Source: Cupriavidus necator A5-1
Lineage (GTDB): Bacteria; Pseudomonadota; Gammaproteobacteria; Burkholderiales; Burkholderiaceae
Direction: 5' to 3'
NCBI RefSeq assembly: GCF_000744095.1
Contig: NZ_JQLI01000003.1
Coordinates: 62,001-126,000 of the forward strand
DNA length: 64,000 nucleotides
Below, one piece after another: positions 26,952 to 35,620 of this stretch (the stretch's first letter is position 1; each line of letters opens with the position of its first letter). The position numbers and the translations under genes were made by a program. Below the pieces are notes generated by a model that did not search any database, was not told the DNA's origin, and saw only the letters and a program-made list of their open reading frames with translations.

Positions 26952-28052
26952 ATGTCTGCCGTAGAGCCCTCCCTGATCGAACGCATCATCCGTGACGACG
27001 TACGCGCCATGGGCGCCTACCACGTGCCGGATTCGCACGGTCTGGTCAAGCTCGACGCGATGGAGAACCCGTACCGGCTGCCGCCCGAGCTGCGCCGCGA
27101 ACTGGCCGAGCGCCTGGGCGAGGTCGCGCTGAACCGCTACCCGGTGCCCAGCAGCGAAGCCCTGCGCGCGAAGCTGAAGACCGTGATGCAGGTGCCCGCC
27201 GGCATGGACGTGCTGCTCGGCAACGGCTCGGACGAGATCATCAGCATGCTGGCGCTGGCCGCGGCCAAGCCGGGCGCGAAGGTGATGGCGCCGGTGCCGG
27301 GCTTCGTGATGTACGCGATGTCGGCGCAGTTTGCCGGCCTGCAGTTCGTCGGCGTGCCGCTGCACGCGGGCTTCACGCTCGATCGCGCCGCCATGCTTGC
27401 GGCGATGGCCGAGCACCAGCCCGCCATCATCTACCTGGCCTACCCGAACAACCCCACCGGCAACCTGTTCGATGCCGCCGACATGGAGGCCATCGTCCGC
27501 GCCGCGCAGGGCGAGGTCTGCAACAGCCTCGTGGTGGTCGACGAGGCCTACCAGCCGTTCGCGCAGCACAGCTGGATGCCGCGCCTGGCGGACTTCGGCA
27601 ACCTGCTGGTGATGCGCACGGTATCCAAGCTGGGCCTGGCGGGCATCCGCCTGGGCTACCTGGCCGGTGCGCCGGAATGGCTCTCGCAGATCGACAAGGT
27701 GCGCCCCCCGTACAACGTAAACGTGCTGACCGAAGCCACCGCGCTGTTCGCGCTTGAGCATGTGTCGGTGCTGGACGAACAGGCCGCGCAATTGCGCGCC
27801 GAACGCGGCCGCGTGGCCGACGGCATGGCTGTGCATGCGGGGGTCACGGTGTTCCCCAGCGCCGCCAACTTCCTGCTGGCGCGTGTGCCGGATGCTGCAC
27901 AGACGTTCGACCGCCTGCTGGCGCGCAAGGTGTTGATCAAGAACGTGAGTAAAATGCACCCGTTGCTGGCCAATTGTCTGCGCGTCACGGTCAGCACACC
28001 CGAAGAAAACGCGCAGTTCCTTGAGGCATTCGCAGCGTCGCTGCAGGATTAA
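26952..28052 (+). CDS. hisC: Histidinol-phosphate aminotransferase HisC
   Basis: HisC is a PLP enzyme that transaminates imidazole acetol phosphate with glutamate. The 366-residue protein shows the substrate-binding KLDAMENPYRLP near the N-terminus, LLGNGSDEIISML, the conserved YLAYPNNPTGN, VVDEAYQPF, and the PLP lysine K226 in TVSKLGLAGIRLGYL. This is the class I/II aminotransferase HisC2-like layout. hisB begins only 4 bases after the stop. Confidence 0.96.
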   Translation: MSAVEPSLIERIIRDDVRAMGAYHVPDSHGLVKLDAMENPYRLPPELRRELAERLGEVALNRYPVPSSEALRAKLKTVMQVPAGMDVLLGNGSDEIISMLALAAAKPGAKVMAPVPGFVMYAMSAQFAGLQFVGVPLHAGFTLDRAAMLAAMAEHQPAIIYLAYPNNPTGNLFDAADMEAIVRAAQGEVCNSLVVVDEAYQPFAQHSWMPRLADFGNLLVMRTVSKLGLAGIRLGYLAGAPEWLSQIDKVRPPYNVNVLTEATALFALEHVSVLDEQAAQLRAERGRVADGMAVHAGVTVFPSAANFLLARVPDAAQTFDRLLARKVLIKNVSKMHPLLANCLRVTVSTPEENAQFLEAFAASLQD

Positions 28053-28056
28053 CACC

Positions 28057-28644
28057 ATGCGTGTTGCAGAGGTCACCCGCAATACTTCGGAAACGCAAAT
28101 CCGCGTTTCCCTGAATCTCGACGGCACCGGCCGCCAGAAACTGGCGTCCGGCGTGCCGTTCCTCGACCACATGCTGGATCAGATCGCCCGCCACGGCATG
28201 GTCGACCTGGAAGTCGAAGCCACCGGCGACACGCATATCGACGACCACCATACGGTGGAAGACGTAGGCATCACGCTCGGCCAGGCCGTGGCCAGGGCCA
28301 TCGGCGACAAGAAGGGCATCACCCGCTACGGCCACAGCTATGTGCCGCTGGACGAATGCCTGTCGCGCGTGGTGATCGACTTCTCCGGCCGCCCCGGCCT
28401 GGAATTCCACGTACCGTTCACGCGTGCGCGCGTGGGCAGCTTCGACGTCGACCTGACCATCGAGTTCTTCCGTGGCTTCGTCAACCATGCGGGCGTGACC
28501 CTGCATATCGACAACCTGCGCGGCATCAATGCCCACCATCAGTGCGAAACTGTGTTCAAGGCCTTTGGCCGGGCACTGCGCATGGCGGTGGAGTTGGACC
28601 CGCGCGCGGCGAACACGATCCCGTCGACCAAGGGTACGCTCTGA
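28057..28644 (+). CDS. hisB: Imidazoleglycerol-phosphate dehydratase HisB
   Basis: HisB dehydrates imidazole glycerol phosphate. This is the monofunctional enzyme (195 residues) without the N-terminal histidinol-phosphatase domain found in E. coli HisB, so a separate phosphatase is needed elsewhere. The two metal-binding repeats are visible in PFLDHMLDQIARHG and DDHHTVEDVGITLGQA, and in GFVNHAGVTLHI and NAHHQCETVFKAFGRAL. I chose ATG 28057. An upstream TTG at 28021 overlaps hisC and its codons are not conserved. Confidence 0.97.
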   Translation: MRVAEVTRNTSETQIRVSLNLDGTGRQKLASGVPFLDHMLDQIARHGMVDLEVEATGDTHIDDHHTVEDVGITLGQAVARAIGDKKGITRYGHSYVPLDECLSRVVIDFSGRPGLEFHVPFTRARVGSFDVDLTIEFFRGFVNHAGVTLHIDNLRGINAHHQCETVFKAFGRALRMAVELDPRAANTIPSTKGTL

Positions 28645-28765
28645 GGCGCCTGTCAACGCATCGACCACTCCATATAACCGTAGGCGTGCCGGCTGGTTGC
28701 GGCGCCCGCTGACCTTTTCCAGGCCCCAGGCTGAATCCGCCAGCGCCGCTGGCGACCCGCAACCG

Positions 28766-29389
28766 ATGGATACGCTCAAGTCGTTTATTTCGCTGCTGGC
28801 GCTGATCAACCCGATCGGGGCGATCCCGTTCTTCATCAGCCTGACCAGCCAGCAGACTGAAGCGGAAAAGCTGCGTACCATCAAGATCGCGTCGGTCTCG
28901 GTGGCGATCGTGGTGGCGGTGTCGGCGCTGCTGGGGCAGCAGATCATCGAGTTCTTCAATATCTCGGTGGCGTCGCTGCAGGTGGGTGGCGGGCTGATCA
29001 TGATCATGATGGCCATGAACATGCTGAACGCGCAGACCGGCCGCACCAAGGCCACGCCGGAAGAAGAGGACGAGGCCGAGGTAAAGTCCAGCATCGCGGT
29101 GGTGCCGCTGGCGCTGCCGCTGCTGACCGGGCCGGGCTCGATCAGTACGGTGATCGTCTATGCCGGCAAGACGCAGCACTGGTACCAGTTGCTGATCCTG
29201 GTCGGCCTGGGCGTGGTGATTGGGGCAGTGGTGTACATGGTGTTTCGCGCGGCCGACCCGATTGCCCGGGTGATCGGGCGCACCGGCATCAATATCGGCA
29301 CGCGCTTGATGGGGCTGATCCTGTCGGCGCTGGCCGTGGAATTCATTGTGGACGGGCTGAAGACATTGTTGCCTGTTTTGAAATCATGA
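28766..29389 (+). CDS. MarC family integral membrane protein
   Basis: This is a 207-residue protein of the MarC/UPF0056 family with about six transmembrane segments. Typical motifs are SLLALINPIGAIPFFISLT at the N-terminus, VGGGLIMIMMAMNML, and PLALPLLTGPGSISTVIVY. A charged loop EEEDEAEVKSS separates the two halves. Function in this family is unknown, and the old link with multiple antibiotic resistance is not supported. The ATG at 28766 was preferred because upstream in-frame codons overlap hisB and are unconserved. The gene lies inside the his operon and its stop overlaps the hisH start by 4 bases, so it is translated with hisH. Confidence 0.85.
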   Translation: MDTLKSFISLLALINPIGAIPFFISLTSQQTEAEKLRTIKIASVSVAIVVAVSALLGQQIIEFFNISVASLQVGGGLIMIMMAMNMLNAQTGRTKATPEEEDEAEVKSSIAVVPLALPLLTGPGSISTVIVYAGKTQHWYQLLILVGLGVVIGAVVYMVFRAADPIARVIGRTGINIGTRLMGLILSALAVEFIVDGLKTLLPVLKS

Positions 29390-30039
29390 CTACCATAGCA
29401 ATTGTGGATTACGGCATGGGCAACCTGCGCTCGGTGGCGCAGGCGCTGCGTGCCGCGGCGCCGGAAGCGGACGTGCGGGTGGTGGATGCACCCGAAGGCA
29501 TCCGGAGCGCGGACCGCGTGGTGCTGCCGGGCCAGGGCGCGATGCCGGACTGCATGTCGGCGCTGGACGCGTCCGGGCTGCAGCAGGCGGTGATCGAGGC
29601 CGCCGGCAGCAAGCCGATGCTGGGTGTGTGTGTTGGCGAACAGATGCTGTTCGAGTTCAGCACCGAAAGTCGTGCCGGTGCGCAGCGCACGCCGGCGCTG
29701 GGCCTGATGCCCGGCCAGGTGGTGCGCTTTGCGCTGGACGGCATGACGCAGCCCGACGGCTCGCGCTACAAGGTGCCGCAGATGGGTTGGAACCGGGTGC
29801 GCCAGGCGAAGCCGCACCCGCTGTGGGACGGTATCCCGGACGACAGCTGGTTCTATTTCGTCCACAGCTACTATGTGCAGGCGCAGGACCCGGCCCATAT
29901 CGCCGGCGAAACGGAGTATGGAGTCGTATTTACCAGCGCGGTAGCGCGCGATAATATTTTTGCGACGCAGTTCCACCCCGAGAAGAGCGCGGCCCTGGGC
30001 CTGCAGCTGTACCGGAACTTCGTCCACTGGAATCCCTGA
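29386..30039 (+). CDS. hisH: Imidazole glycerol phosphate synthase glutaminase subunit HisH
   Basis: HisH releases ammonia from glutamine and feeds it to HisF. The 217-residue class I amidotransferase shows the N-terminal IVDYGMGNLRSV, the oxyanion region VVLPGQGAM, the nucleophile C82 in LGVCVGEQML, and the catalytic histidine and glutamate in TQFHPEKS. The ATG at 29386 overlaps the marC-like stop. A spacer of 186 bases follows before hisA, containing four TCGACC hexamers (30109, 30121, 30134, 30157) but no clear terminator. Confidence 0.96.
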   Translation: MTTIAIVDYGMGNLRSVAQALRAAAPEADVRVVDAPEGIRSADRVVLPGQGAMPDCMSALDASGLQQAVIEAAGSKPMLGVCVGEQMLFEFSTESRAGAQRTPALGLMPGQVVRFALDGMTQPDGSRYKVPQMGWNRVRQAKPHPLWDGIPDDSWFYFVHSYYVQAQDPAHIAGETEYGVVFTSAVARDNIFATQFHPEKSAALGLQLYRNFVHWNP

Positions 30040-30225
30040 GGCGCCGGCCCGGCCTCGCGGCACGATCCAGGCACGACCGGACACCCGAATCGCTTTTTTA
30101 CCGATCTATCGACCGCTAACTCGACCCGTTCATTCGACCAAGTTCCCGATCGATTATCGACCCAGACCTGACCGGCAGTGCCGGTCTCGCTCAACTTCCC
30201 TTACTCAACCACGCTCGTCACGCAT

Positions 30226-30972
30226 ATGTTGCTCATTCCGGCCATCGACCTGAAGGACGGTCAGTGTGTACGCCTCAAACAAGGCGACATGGACCAGGCC
30301 ACCGTCTTTTCCGAAGATCCCGCCGCCATGGCACGTCACTGGGTGGAGCAGGGCGCGCGGCGCCTGCACCTGGTGGACCTGAACGGCGCATTTGTCGGCA
30401 AGCCCCGCAACGAGGCCGCCATCAAGGCCATCATCGCCGAGGTGGGCGACGAGATCCCGGTGCAGCTGGGCGGCGGCATCCGCGACCTGAACACCATCGA
30501 ACGCTGGCTGGATGACGGCCTGTCGTACGTCATCATCGGCACGGCCGCGGTCAAGAACCCCGGTTTCCTGAAGGACGCCTGCTCGGCCTTCGGCGGCCAT
30601 ATCATCGTTGGCCTGGACGCCAAGGATGGTAAGGTGGCCACCGACGGCTGGAGCAAGCTGACCGGCCATGAAGTGGCGGACCTGGCGCGCAAGTACGAGG
30701 ACTATGGCGTCGAGGCCATCATCTACACCGATATCGGCCGCGACGGCATGCTCCAGGGGATCAATATCGACGCCACCGTCAAGCTGGCGCAGTCGATGTC
30801 GATTCCGGTGATCGCCAGCGGCGGACTGTCCAACCTGGCAGATATCGACAATCTGTGCGCGGTTGAGCGCGAAGGCGTGGAAGGTGTCATCTGCGGCCGC
30901 GCGATCTACTCCGGGGACCTCAACTTTGCCGATGCGCAGGCGCGGGCCGACAAGCTGCGCGACGGGCAATAA
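30226..30972 (+). CDS. hisA: ProFAR isomerase HisA
   Basis: HisA is a TIM-barrel enzyme that isomerises the aminoaldose ProFAR to the aminoketose PRFAR. I chose ATG 30226 (248 residues, MLLIPAIDLKDGQCVRL), where the family N-terminus begins. The in-frame start at 30178 adds residues not seen in the family. The catalytic aspartate D8 is in PAIDLKDG, the second acidic residue is in IYTDIGRDGML, and the phosphate loops are QLGGGIRD and VIASGGLSN. It pairs with hisF 81 bases downstream. Confidence 0.97.
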   Translation: MLLIPAIDLKDGQCVRLKQGDMDQATVFSEDPAAMARHWVEQGARRLHLVDLNGAFVGKPRNEAAIKAIIAEVGDEIPVQLGGGIRDLNTIERWLDDGLSYVIIGTAAVKNPGFLKDACSAFGGHIIVGLDAKDGKVATDGWSKLTGHEVADLARKYEDYGVEAIIYTDIGRDGMLQGINIDATVKLAQSMSIPVIASGGLSNLADIDNLCAVEREGVEGVICGRAIYSGDLNFADAQARADKLRDGQ

Positions 30973-31053
30973 GCCAACGCGCCATGGGCGCAGCCGCCGC
31001 CATCGCCGCCGTTTCGTCGAAAACAGCGGCGATGGCGGTGGACAAGGAATCTC

Positions 31054-31824
31054 ATGCTAGCCAAACGTATCATCCCCTGCCTGGACGTGACCAACGGGCG
31101 GGTGGTCAAGGGCGTCAACTTCGTCGAGCTGCGCGATGCGGGCGATCCCGTGGAAATCGCGCGCCGCTACGACGAGCAGGGCGCAGATGAGATCACATTC
31201 CTGGACATCACCGCGACCAGCGACGGACGCGACCTGATGCTGCACATCATCGAGGATGTGGCCTCGCAGGTCTTTATCCCGCTGACGGTGGGTGGCGGCG
31301 TGCGCACGGTCGAAGACGTGCGGCGCCTGCTCAATGCCGGCGCGGACAAGATTAGCGTGAACTCGTCGGCCATCGCCAATCCGCAGCTGGTGTCGGACGC
31401 GACCGCAAAGTACGGCTCGCAGTGCATCGTGGTGGCAATCGACGCCAAGCGCAGTTCCGCCCCGGGCGAAGCGCCGCGCTGGGAAGTCTTCACCCACGGC
31501 GGGCGCAAGGCCACCGGGCTGGACGCGGTCGAATGGGCGCGCGAAATGGCCGCGCGCGGCGCCGGCGAGATCCTGCTGACCAGCATGGACCGCGACGGCA
31601 CCAAGAGCGGCTTCGACCTCGAACTGACCCGCGCCGTCAGCGACGCCGTGCCGGTGCCGGTGATCGCCTCGGGCGGCGTCGGCGGCCTGCAGGACCTGGC
31701 CGACGGCATCACCCAGGGCCGCGCCGACGCGGTGCTGGCCGCCAGCATCTTCCACTACGGGCAACACACCGTGGGCGAAGCCAAGGCATTCATGGCCCGC
31801 GAGGGCATTCCCGTGCGGATCTGA
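31054..31824 (+). CDS. hisF: Imidazole glycerol phosphate synthase cyclase subunit HisF
   Basis: HisF is a TIM barrel that joins PRFAR with ammonia from HisH to give imidazole glycerol phosphate and AICAR. The 256-residue protein has the catalytic D11 in RIIPCLDVTNGRVVKG and the second aspartate in VVAIDAKR near residue 130. The phosphate-binding segments are TVGGGVRTVED, LLTSMDRDGTKSG and VIASGGVGGLQDL. AAGGA precedes the ATG. hisI starts 2 bases after the stop. Confidence 0.97.
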   Translation: MLAKRIIPCLDVTNGRVVKGVNFVELRDAGDPVEIARRYDEQGADEITFLDITATSDGRDLMLHIIEDVASQVFIPLTVGGGVRTVEDVRRLLNAGADKISVNSSAIANPQLVSDATAKYGSQCIVVAIDAKRSSAPGEAPRWEVFTHGGRKATGLDAVEWAREMAARGAGEILLTSMDRDGTKSGFDLELTRAVSDAVPVPVIASGGVGGLQDLADGITQGRADAVLAASIFHYGQHTVGEAKAFMAREGIPVRI

Positions 31825-31826
31825 TC

Positions 31827-32231
31827 ATGGCAAAGAAGTGGCTCAACAAGGTCAAGTGGGACGATAACGGGCTGGTGCCGGTGATCGTGCAGGAAGTCGG
31901 CTCGAACGACGTGCTGATGTTCGCGTTCATGAACCGCGACGCCCTGCAGCGCACCGTGGAGCTGGGCGAGGCCGTGTTCTGGTCGCGCTCGCGCAAGCGC
32001 CTGTGGCACAAGGGCGAAGAGTCCGGCCACGTGCAGAAGGTGCATGAGATCCGGCTGGACTGCGACGAGGACGTGGTGCTGCTCAAGGTCACGCAGGTCG
32101 ACAGCATCGCCTGCCATACCGGGCGCCATTCCTGCTTCTTCCAGAAGTTCGACGGCGACGCCGAATCGGGCGACTGGCACACGGTCGAGCCGGTGCTGAA
32201 GGACCCTGCGCAGATCTACACCAAGCCATGA
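31827..32231 (+). CDS. hisI: Phosphoribosyl-AMP cyclohydrolase HisI
   Basis: HisI opens the adenine ring of phosphoribosyl-AMP in the third step of the pathway. The 134-residue single-domain enzyme has the conserved VKWDDNGLVPVIVQE, MFAFMNRDALQRT, FWSRSRKRLWHKGEESGH, the metal-binding RLDCDEDVVLLKV and CHTGRHSCFF. ATG 31827 lies 2 bases after hisF. The stop overlaps hisE by 4 bases. HisI and HisE are separate proteins here, not fused as in E. coli. Confidence 0.97.
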   Translation: MAKKWLNKVKWDDNGLVPVIVQEVGSNDVLMFAFMNRDALQRTVELGEAVFWSRSRKRLWHKGEESGHVQKVHEIRLDCDEDVVLLKVTQVDSIACHTGRHSCFFQKFDGDAESGDWHTVEPVLKDPAQIYTKP

Positions 32232-32605
32232 GCGACACCCAACTCAGCAGCAACGATGTGCTGGCGCGCCTGGCCGAAGTGCTGGAATCGCGCAAGCCCG
32301 CCAACGGCGGCGATCCCGACAAGTCCTATGTCGCGCGCCTGTTCAGCAAGGGCGACGACGCCATCCTGAAGAAGATCGGCGAAGAAGCCACCGAGACCGT
32401 GATGGCCGCCAAGGACGCGCGCGCCGCCGGCCAGAGCGGCGCCGACGCCGCCAAGGTGGTCTATGAAGTGGCCGACCTGTGGTTCCACAGCATGGTATTG
32501 CTGGCAAACTTCGGCCTGACGCCGACCGACGTGGTCAACGAACTGGCGCGGCGCGAAGGCTTGTCCGGCCTGGAAGAGAAGGCGCGGCGCAAGGACCAGG
32601 GCTGA
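32228..32605 (+). CDS. hisE: Phosphoribosyl-ATP pyrophosphatase HisE
   Basis: HisE splits pyrophosphate from phosphoribosyl-ATP (second step). The 125-residue all-alpha MazG-like protein has DKSYVARLFSKGDDAILKKIGEEATETVMAAKD, containing the conserved EE-x-x-E metal site, and EVADLWFHSMVLLAN. ATG 32228 overlaps the hisI stop. It is the last his gene. A 97-base gap precedes the next membrane-protein gene. Confidence 0.96.
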   Translation: MSDTQLSSNDVLARLAEVLESRKPANGGDPDKSYVARLFSKGDDAILKKIGEEATETVMAAKDARAAGQSGADAAKVVYEVADLWFHSMVLLANFGLTPTDVVNELARREGLSGLEEKARRKDQG

Positions 32606-32702
32606 CCGGCAAGGATCTGCGAGCATCTGATCTATATAGCGCCGGCCAGGTTTCCGCCTGCCTTTCCACAGGAAAACGGCAGGCTCGACAACAAGGGCAA
32701 AC

Positions 32703-33095
32703 ATGGCCAACGACTACACCGGGCAAGTCACGACGACTCCCAGCGGCGAACAGCTGAGCAGCCTGCGCAAACTGCTGCATATCCTGTATGCGCTGTATGC
32801 CATCTTCTGGCTGACCGGCGGCATCACCGCGCTGATCGCGATCGTGATCGACTACGTCAAGCGCGACGATGCGCGCGGCTCGCTGTATGCATCGCACTTC
32901 GCCTGGCAGATCCGCTCGTTCTGGTGGTCGGTGGTATGGGGCGTGCTGGGCGGCGTGTTGTTCGCCACGGTCGTGCTGATACCCCTTGCCTTTGCCGTCT
33001 GGGCCGTGTTGTCGCTGTGGATGCTGTATCGTATCGTCAAAGGCTGGCTGTACCTGAACGACAGCAAGCCGATGTACCCGGATCAGCAGTTCTGA
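32703..33095 (+). CDS. DUF4870/COG3671-like membrane protein
   Basis: This 130-residue protein has three to four predicted membrane segments: about 27-50 (ILYALYAIFWLTGGITALIA), 73-95, and 98-115. The segment IVIDYVKRDDARGSLYASHFAWQIRSFW is the landmark of the COG3671/DUF4870-type family, whose function is unknown. ACAAGGGCAAAC stands upstream of the ATG at 32703. It lies between hisE and the HIT gene on the same strand and is probably part of the same long transcript. Confidence 0.75.
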   Translation: MANDYTGQVTTTPSGEQLSSLRKLLHILYALYAIFWLTGGITALIAIVIDYVKRDDARGSLYASHFAWQIRSFWWSVVWGVLGGVLFATVVLIPLAFAVWAVLSLWMLYRIVKGWLYLNDSKPMYPDQQF

Positions 33096-33159
33096 TGCCG
33101 GCGAGGCCGGGCCCCCGAACATGGCAGCGGGGCGCCTTGGCCGTCGCAATGAAAACTTC

Positions 33160-33516
33160 ATGAACGCTCAGGATAATTGCATCTTCTGCAAGATCGTGGC
33201 CGGCCAGCTACCGTCGCGCAAAGTCTACGAAGACGACGACATGGTGGCCTTCCACGATATCCATCCCAAGGCCCCGGTACACTTGCTGGTCGTTCCCAAG
33301 TCGCATGTCGACTCGCTGGCCGATTGCGGCGCCGGCGAAGGGCAGGTGCTTGCTAGAATGCTACTTAAGGTGCCTGAACTCGCGCGCGCGGCTGGCTGCG
33401 CCAACGGTTTTCGGACGGTGATCAACACCGGCCCGGACGGCGGCCAGGTGATCTACCACCTGCACCTCCATGTGCTGGGTGGGCCGCGCCACGAGTGGAA
33501 GGGAACGCTGCCCTGA
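33160..33516 (+). CDS. HIT family nucleotide-binding hydrolase (HinT-like)
   Basis: This is a 118-residue histidine triad protein. The triad HLHLHVLGG lies near residues 100-108, with the catalytic histidine in the middle. The N-terminal metal cysteines are in NCIFCKIVAG, followed by PSRKVYEDDDMVAFHDIHPKAP, as in HinT purine nucleoside phosphoramidases. The ATG at 33160 puts the conserved NCIFCKI near the start. An ATG at 33121 would add 13 unconserved residues. The tat genes follow, a neighbourhood seen in other beta-proteobacteria. Confidence 0.9.
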   Translation: MNAQDNCIFCKIVAGQLPSRKVYEDDDMVAFHDIHPKAPVHLLVVPKSHVDSLADCGAGEGQVLARMLLKVPELARAAGCANGFRTVINTGPDGGQVIYHLHLHVLGGPRHEWKGTLP

Positions 33517-33662
33517 TCGGGCGGCTTGGCATGGGAGCGCCTGCGGCGGCAACGCCCGGGCGGAAGCTGCGCCGGCAACCGTCGCCCGGCGCGGCCATAA
33601 CGGGACGGAACAACGGGTCCGGGCATCAATGATTGCGCCCGAGGCTTCATCAGGAGCAAAAA

Positions 33663-33905
33663 ATGGGTTCGTTTAGCATTTGGCACTGGCTGATCGTGCT
33701 GGTGATCGTCATGCTCGTGTTCGGCACCAAGAAACTGCGCAATATCGGCCAGGACCTGGGCGGCGCGGTCAAGGGCTTCAAGGACGGCATGAAGGACGGT
33801 GAAGACAAGGCGGCACAGGCTGGCCAGCCGGCCCAGGCCAAGGAACTGCGCGATTCCACCACCATTGATGTCGACGCCAAGGAAAAGTCCCGCCAGCAGC
33901 AGTAA
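33663..33905 (+). CDS. tatA: Sec-independent protein translocase subunit TatA
   Basis: TatA polymerises to form the pore for folded, twin-arginine proteins. The 80-residue protein has one N-terminal membrane helix (residues about 4-20, SIWHWLIVLVIVMLVF), the G-T-K-K-L hinge, the amphipathic helix RNIGQDLGGAVKGFKDGM, and a charged tail. ATG 33663 follows CAGGAGCAAAA. A TTG-type start 30 bases earlier is not needed. tatB and tatC follow. Confidence 0.95.
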   Translation: MGSFSIWHWLIVLVIVMLVFGTKKLRNIGQDLGGAVKGFKDGMKDGEDKAAQAGQPAQAKELRDSTTIDVDAKEKSRQQQ

Positions 33906-33998
33906 GCCGGCAGTGTGCCATCCCCTTCCCGCAATCGTGGCTGCCTGCGCATGCGCGCATCCGCTGTTCTTCGCATGTTGTCCGCATGACGTGTCCGC

Positions 33999-34517
33999 AT
34001 GATTGATCTCGGCATTTCCAAGCTGGCACTGATCGGCGCCGTGGCACTGATCGTGATCGGTCCCGAGCGCCTGCCCAAGGTTGCCCGTACAGTGGGCGCG
34101 CTCGTCGGGCGCGCGCAGCGCTATATCAACGACGTCAAGGCGGAAGTCAGCCGCGAGGTCGAGCTGGAAGAGCTGCGCAAGATGCGCACTGAATTCGAGG
34201 ATGCGGCGCGCGACGTCGAGCGCACCATCCACAAGGAAGTCAGCGAGCAGACCCAGGCCCTGAACGAGGCGCTGGGCGGTGCCGAGTCCGGCATCGGTGC
34301 CAGCGGCGCAGGCTCCGGCAGTGGCGACGGCTTCGTGCCCAGCTGGGACGCGGCGCACAAGGCGCACAACGGGCGCAAGAGCTGGCGCGTGAAGCAGGGG
34401 GCGCGTCCGCTGTGGTTCAAGCGCCAGCACAATGTCCGGGTCTGGGTGCAGTCGGGTGCCGCGCGCGTAAAGCGCCACCGCCCGGCCACCCGCCCGTCCC
34501 GTTCCTTCTTCGAGTAA
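33999..34517 (+). CDS. tatB: Sec-independent protein translocase subunit TatB
   Basis: TatB forms the substrate receptor with TatC. The 172-residue protein starts MIDLGISKLALIGAVALIVIGPERLPKVART, with the TatB-specific Glu in the membrane helix region, then an amphipathic helix and a long coiled stretch (about 45-95). A Gly/Ser-rich linker and a strongly basic C-terminal tail (about 125-172, rich in R, K and W) follow. The tail is longer than in E. coli's disordered end but familiar in Burkholderiales. Confidence 0.94.
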   Translation: MIDLGISKLALIGAVALIVIGPERLPKVARTVGALVGRAQRYINDVKAEVSREVELEELRKMRTEFEDAARDVERTIHKEVSEQTQALNEALGGAESGIGASGAGSGSGDGFVPSWDAAHKAHNGRKSWRVKQGARPLWFKRQHNVRVWVQSGAARVKRHRPATRPSRSFFE

Positions 34518-34644
34518 GCATGGCCCGCGGCGACACCTTGCCGGCCTGCGTTCCGGCTGCCGCCGTCGTGCTCGCGCAAGCGCGCCGCGCCGTGCTTCAG
34601 ATCGACTCCACCTTGCCAGCCAGTGCGGCTGAGCGGTTCACGCC

Positions 34645-35433
34645 ATGAGCGACACCCCGTCCCCCGATCCCCAAGACGAATCGCAGCAGGAAACTTTCAT
34701 TTCCCATCTGATCGAGCTGCGCCAGCGCCTGGTCAAGGCGGTGGCCGGGATCATCCTGGTCTTCGTCAGCCTGGTCTACTGGGCCCCGGTGATCTTTAAC
34801 CTGTTTGCAGCGCCGCTGATGGAGTCGCTGCCCAAGGGCGGCAGGATGATTGTCACGGACGTCACCGGCTCGTTCTTCGTGCCGATGAAGGTCACGCTGC
34901 TGGTGGCCTTCCTGATCGCGCTGCCCTGGGTGCTGTACCAGGTCTGGCAGTTTGTCGCGCCCGGCCTGTACCAGCATGAGAAGCGCCTGATCCTGCCGCT
35001 GGTGTCGAGCAGCTACTTCCTGTTCCTGTGCGGCGTGGCGTTTGCGTATTTCCTGGTGTTCCCGACGGTGTTCCACTTCATGGCGCACTACAACGCGCCG
35101 CTCGGGGCGGACATGTCGACCGACATCGACAAGTATCTGAGCTTCGCCATGACGACCTTCCTGGCCTTCGGCATCACCTTCGAGGTGCCGGTGGTGGTGA
35201 TCGTGTTGGTGCGTTTCGGAGTGGTGGAGCTGGAAAAGCTCAAGCAGATCCGCCCCTATGTGATCGTCGGGGCCTTCATCATTGCCGCCGTCGTGACTCC
35301 GCCCGATGTGCTGTCGCAGCTACTGCTGGCAGTGCCGCTGGTGGCGCTCTATGAACTGGGGCTGATCATGGCCCGCTTCATCGGCAAACCGTCTGCCGAG
35401 TCTGCCGCTTCAGGGGAAACGCAGACCGACTAA
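34645..35433 (+). CDS. tatC: Sec-independent protein translocase subunit TatC
   Basis: TatC recognises the twin-arginine signal. The 262-residue protein has six membrane helices. The cytoplasmic N-terminal motif is FISHLIELRQRLVKA, and the first periplasmic loop contains MIVTDVTGSFFVPMKV. Other landmarks are YQVWQFVAPGLYQHEK, the conserved F-A-Y-F segment and TTFLAFGITFEVPVV. ATG 34645 lies 127 bases after tatB in a stretch with no gene. A strong terminator follows at 35464-35498, closing the long mla-his-tat region. The Rieske protein encoded at 39970 is a likely client of this system. Confidence 0.96.
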   Translation: MSDTPSPDPQDESQQETFISHLIELRQRLVKAVAGIILVFVSLVYWAPVIFNLFAAPLMESLPKGGRMIVTDVTGSFFVPMKVTLLVAFLIALPWVLYQVWQFVAPGLYQHEKRLILPLVSSSYFLFLCGVAFAYFLVFPTVFHFMAHYNAPLGADMSTDIDKYLSFAMTTFLAFGITFEVPVVVIVLVRFGVVELEKLKQIRPYVIVGAFIIAAVVTPPDVLSQLLLAVPLVALYELGLIMARFIGKPSAESAASGETQTD

Positions 35434-35463
35434 TCCCGCTGAGGTAGATATTCCGATGCCGCC

Positions 35464-35498
35464 AATCCCCGTTTTTGCACCAAAACGGGGATTTTTTT
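35464..35498 (+). terminator. Rho-independent terminator after tatC
   Basis: AATCCCCGTTTT (35464-35475) pairs with AAAACGGGGATT (from 35482) around a short loop and continues into a run of seven T (35492-35498). It lies 30 bases after tatC and insulates the porin gene. Confidence 0.9.
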
Positions 35499-35581
35499 CG
35501 GCAATCCTGTTGTTCGATCACAACATAAACCGCCGCAAAGCATGGTTTACGCCGAAAAAGCCTTCTGAGGGCCGGGGGGGC

Positions 35582-35597
35582 TGGCACATAATACGCA
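35582..35597 (+). promoter_or_regulatory. Candidate porin promoter, sigma-54-like spacing with an embedded -10
   Basis: TGGCAC-ATAATAC-GCA has GG and GC exactly 10 bases apart, the spacing of sigma-54 promoters, although TTGC is degenerate (ACGC). The same bases include CATAAT (35587-35592), which could be a sigma-70 -10 element, but no -35 box is seen. One of the two is probably the porin promoter. The leader would be about 80 bases. Confidence 0.35.
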
Positions 35598-35620
35598 GCA
35601 GACGTGAATGTAAATACGTC

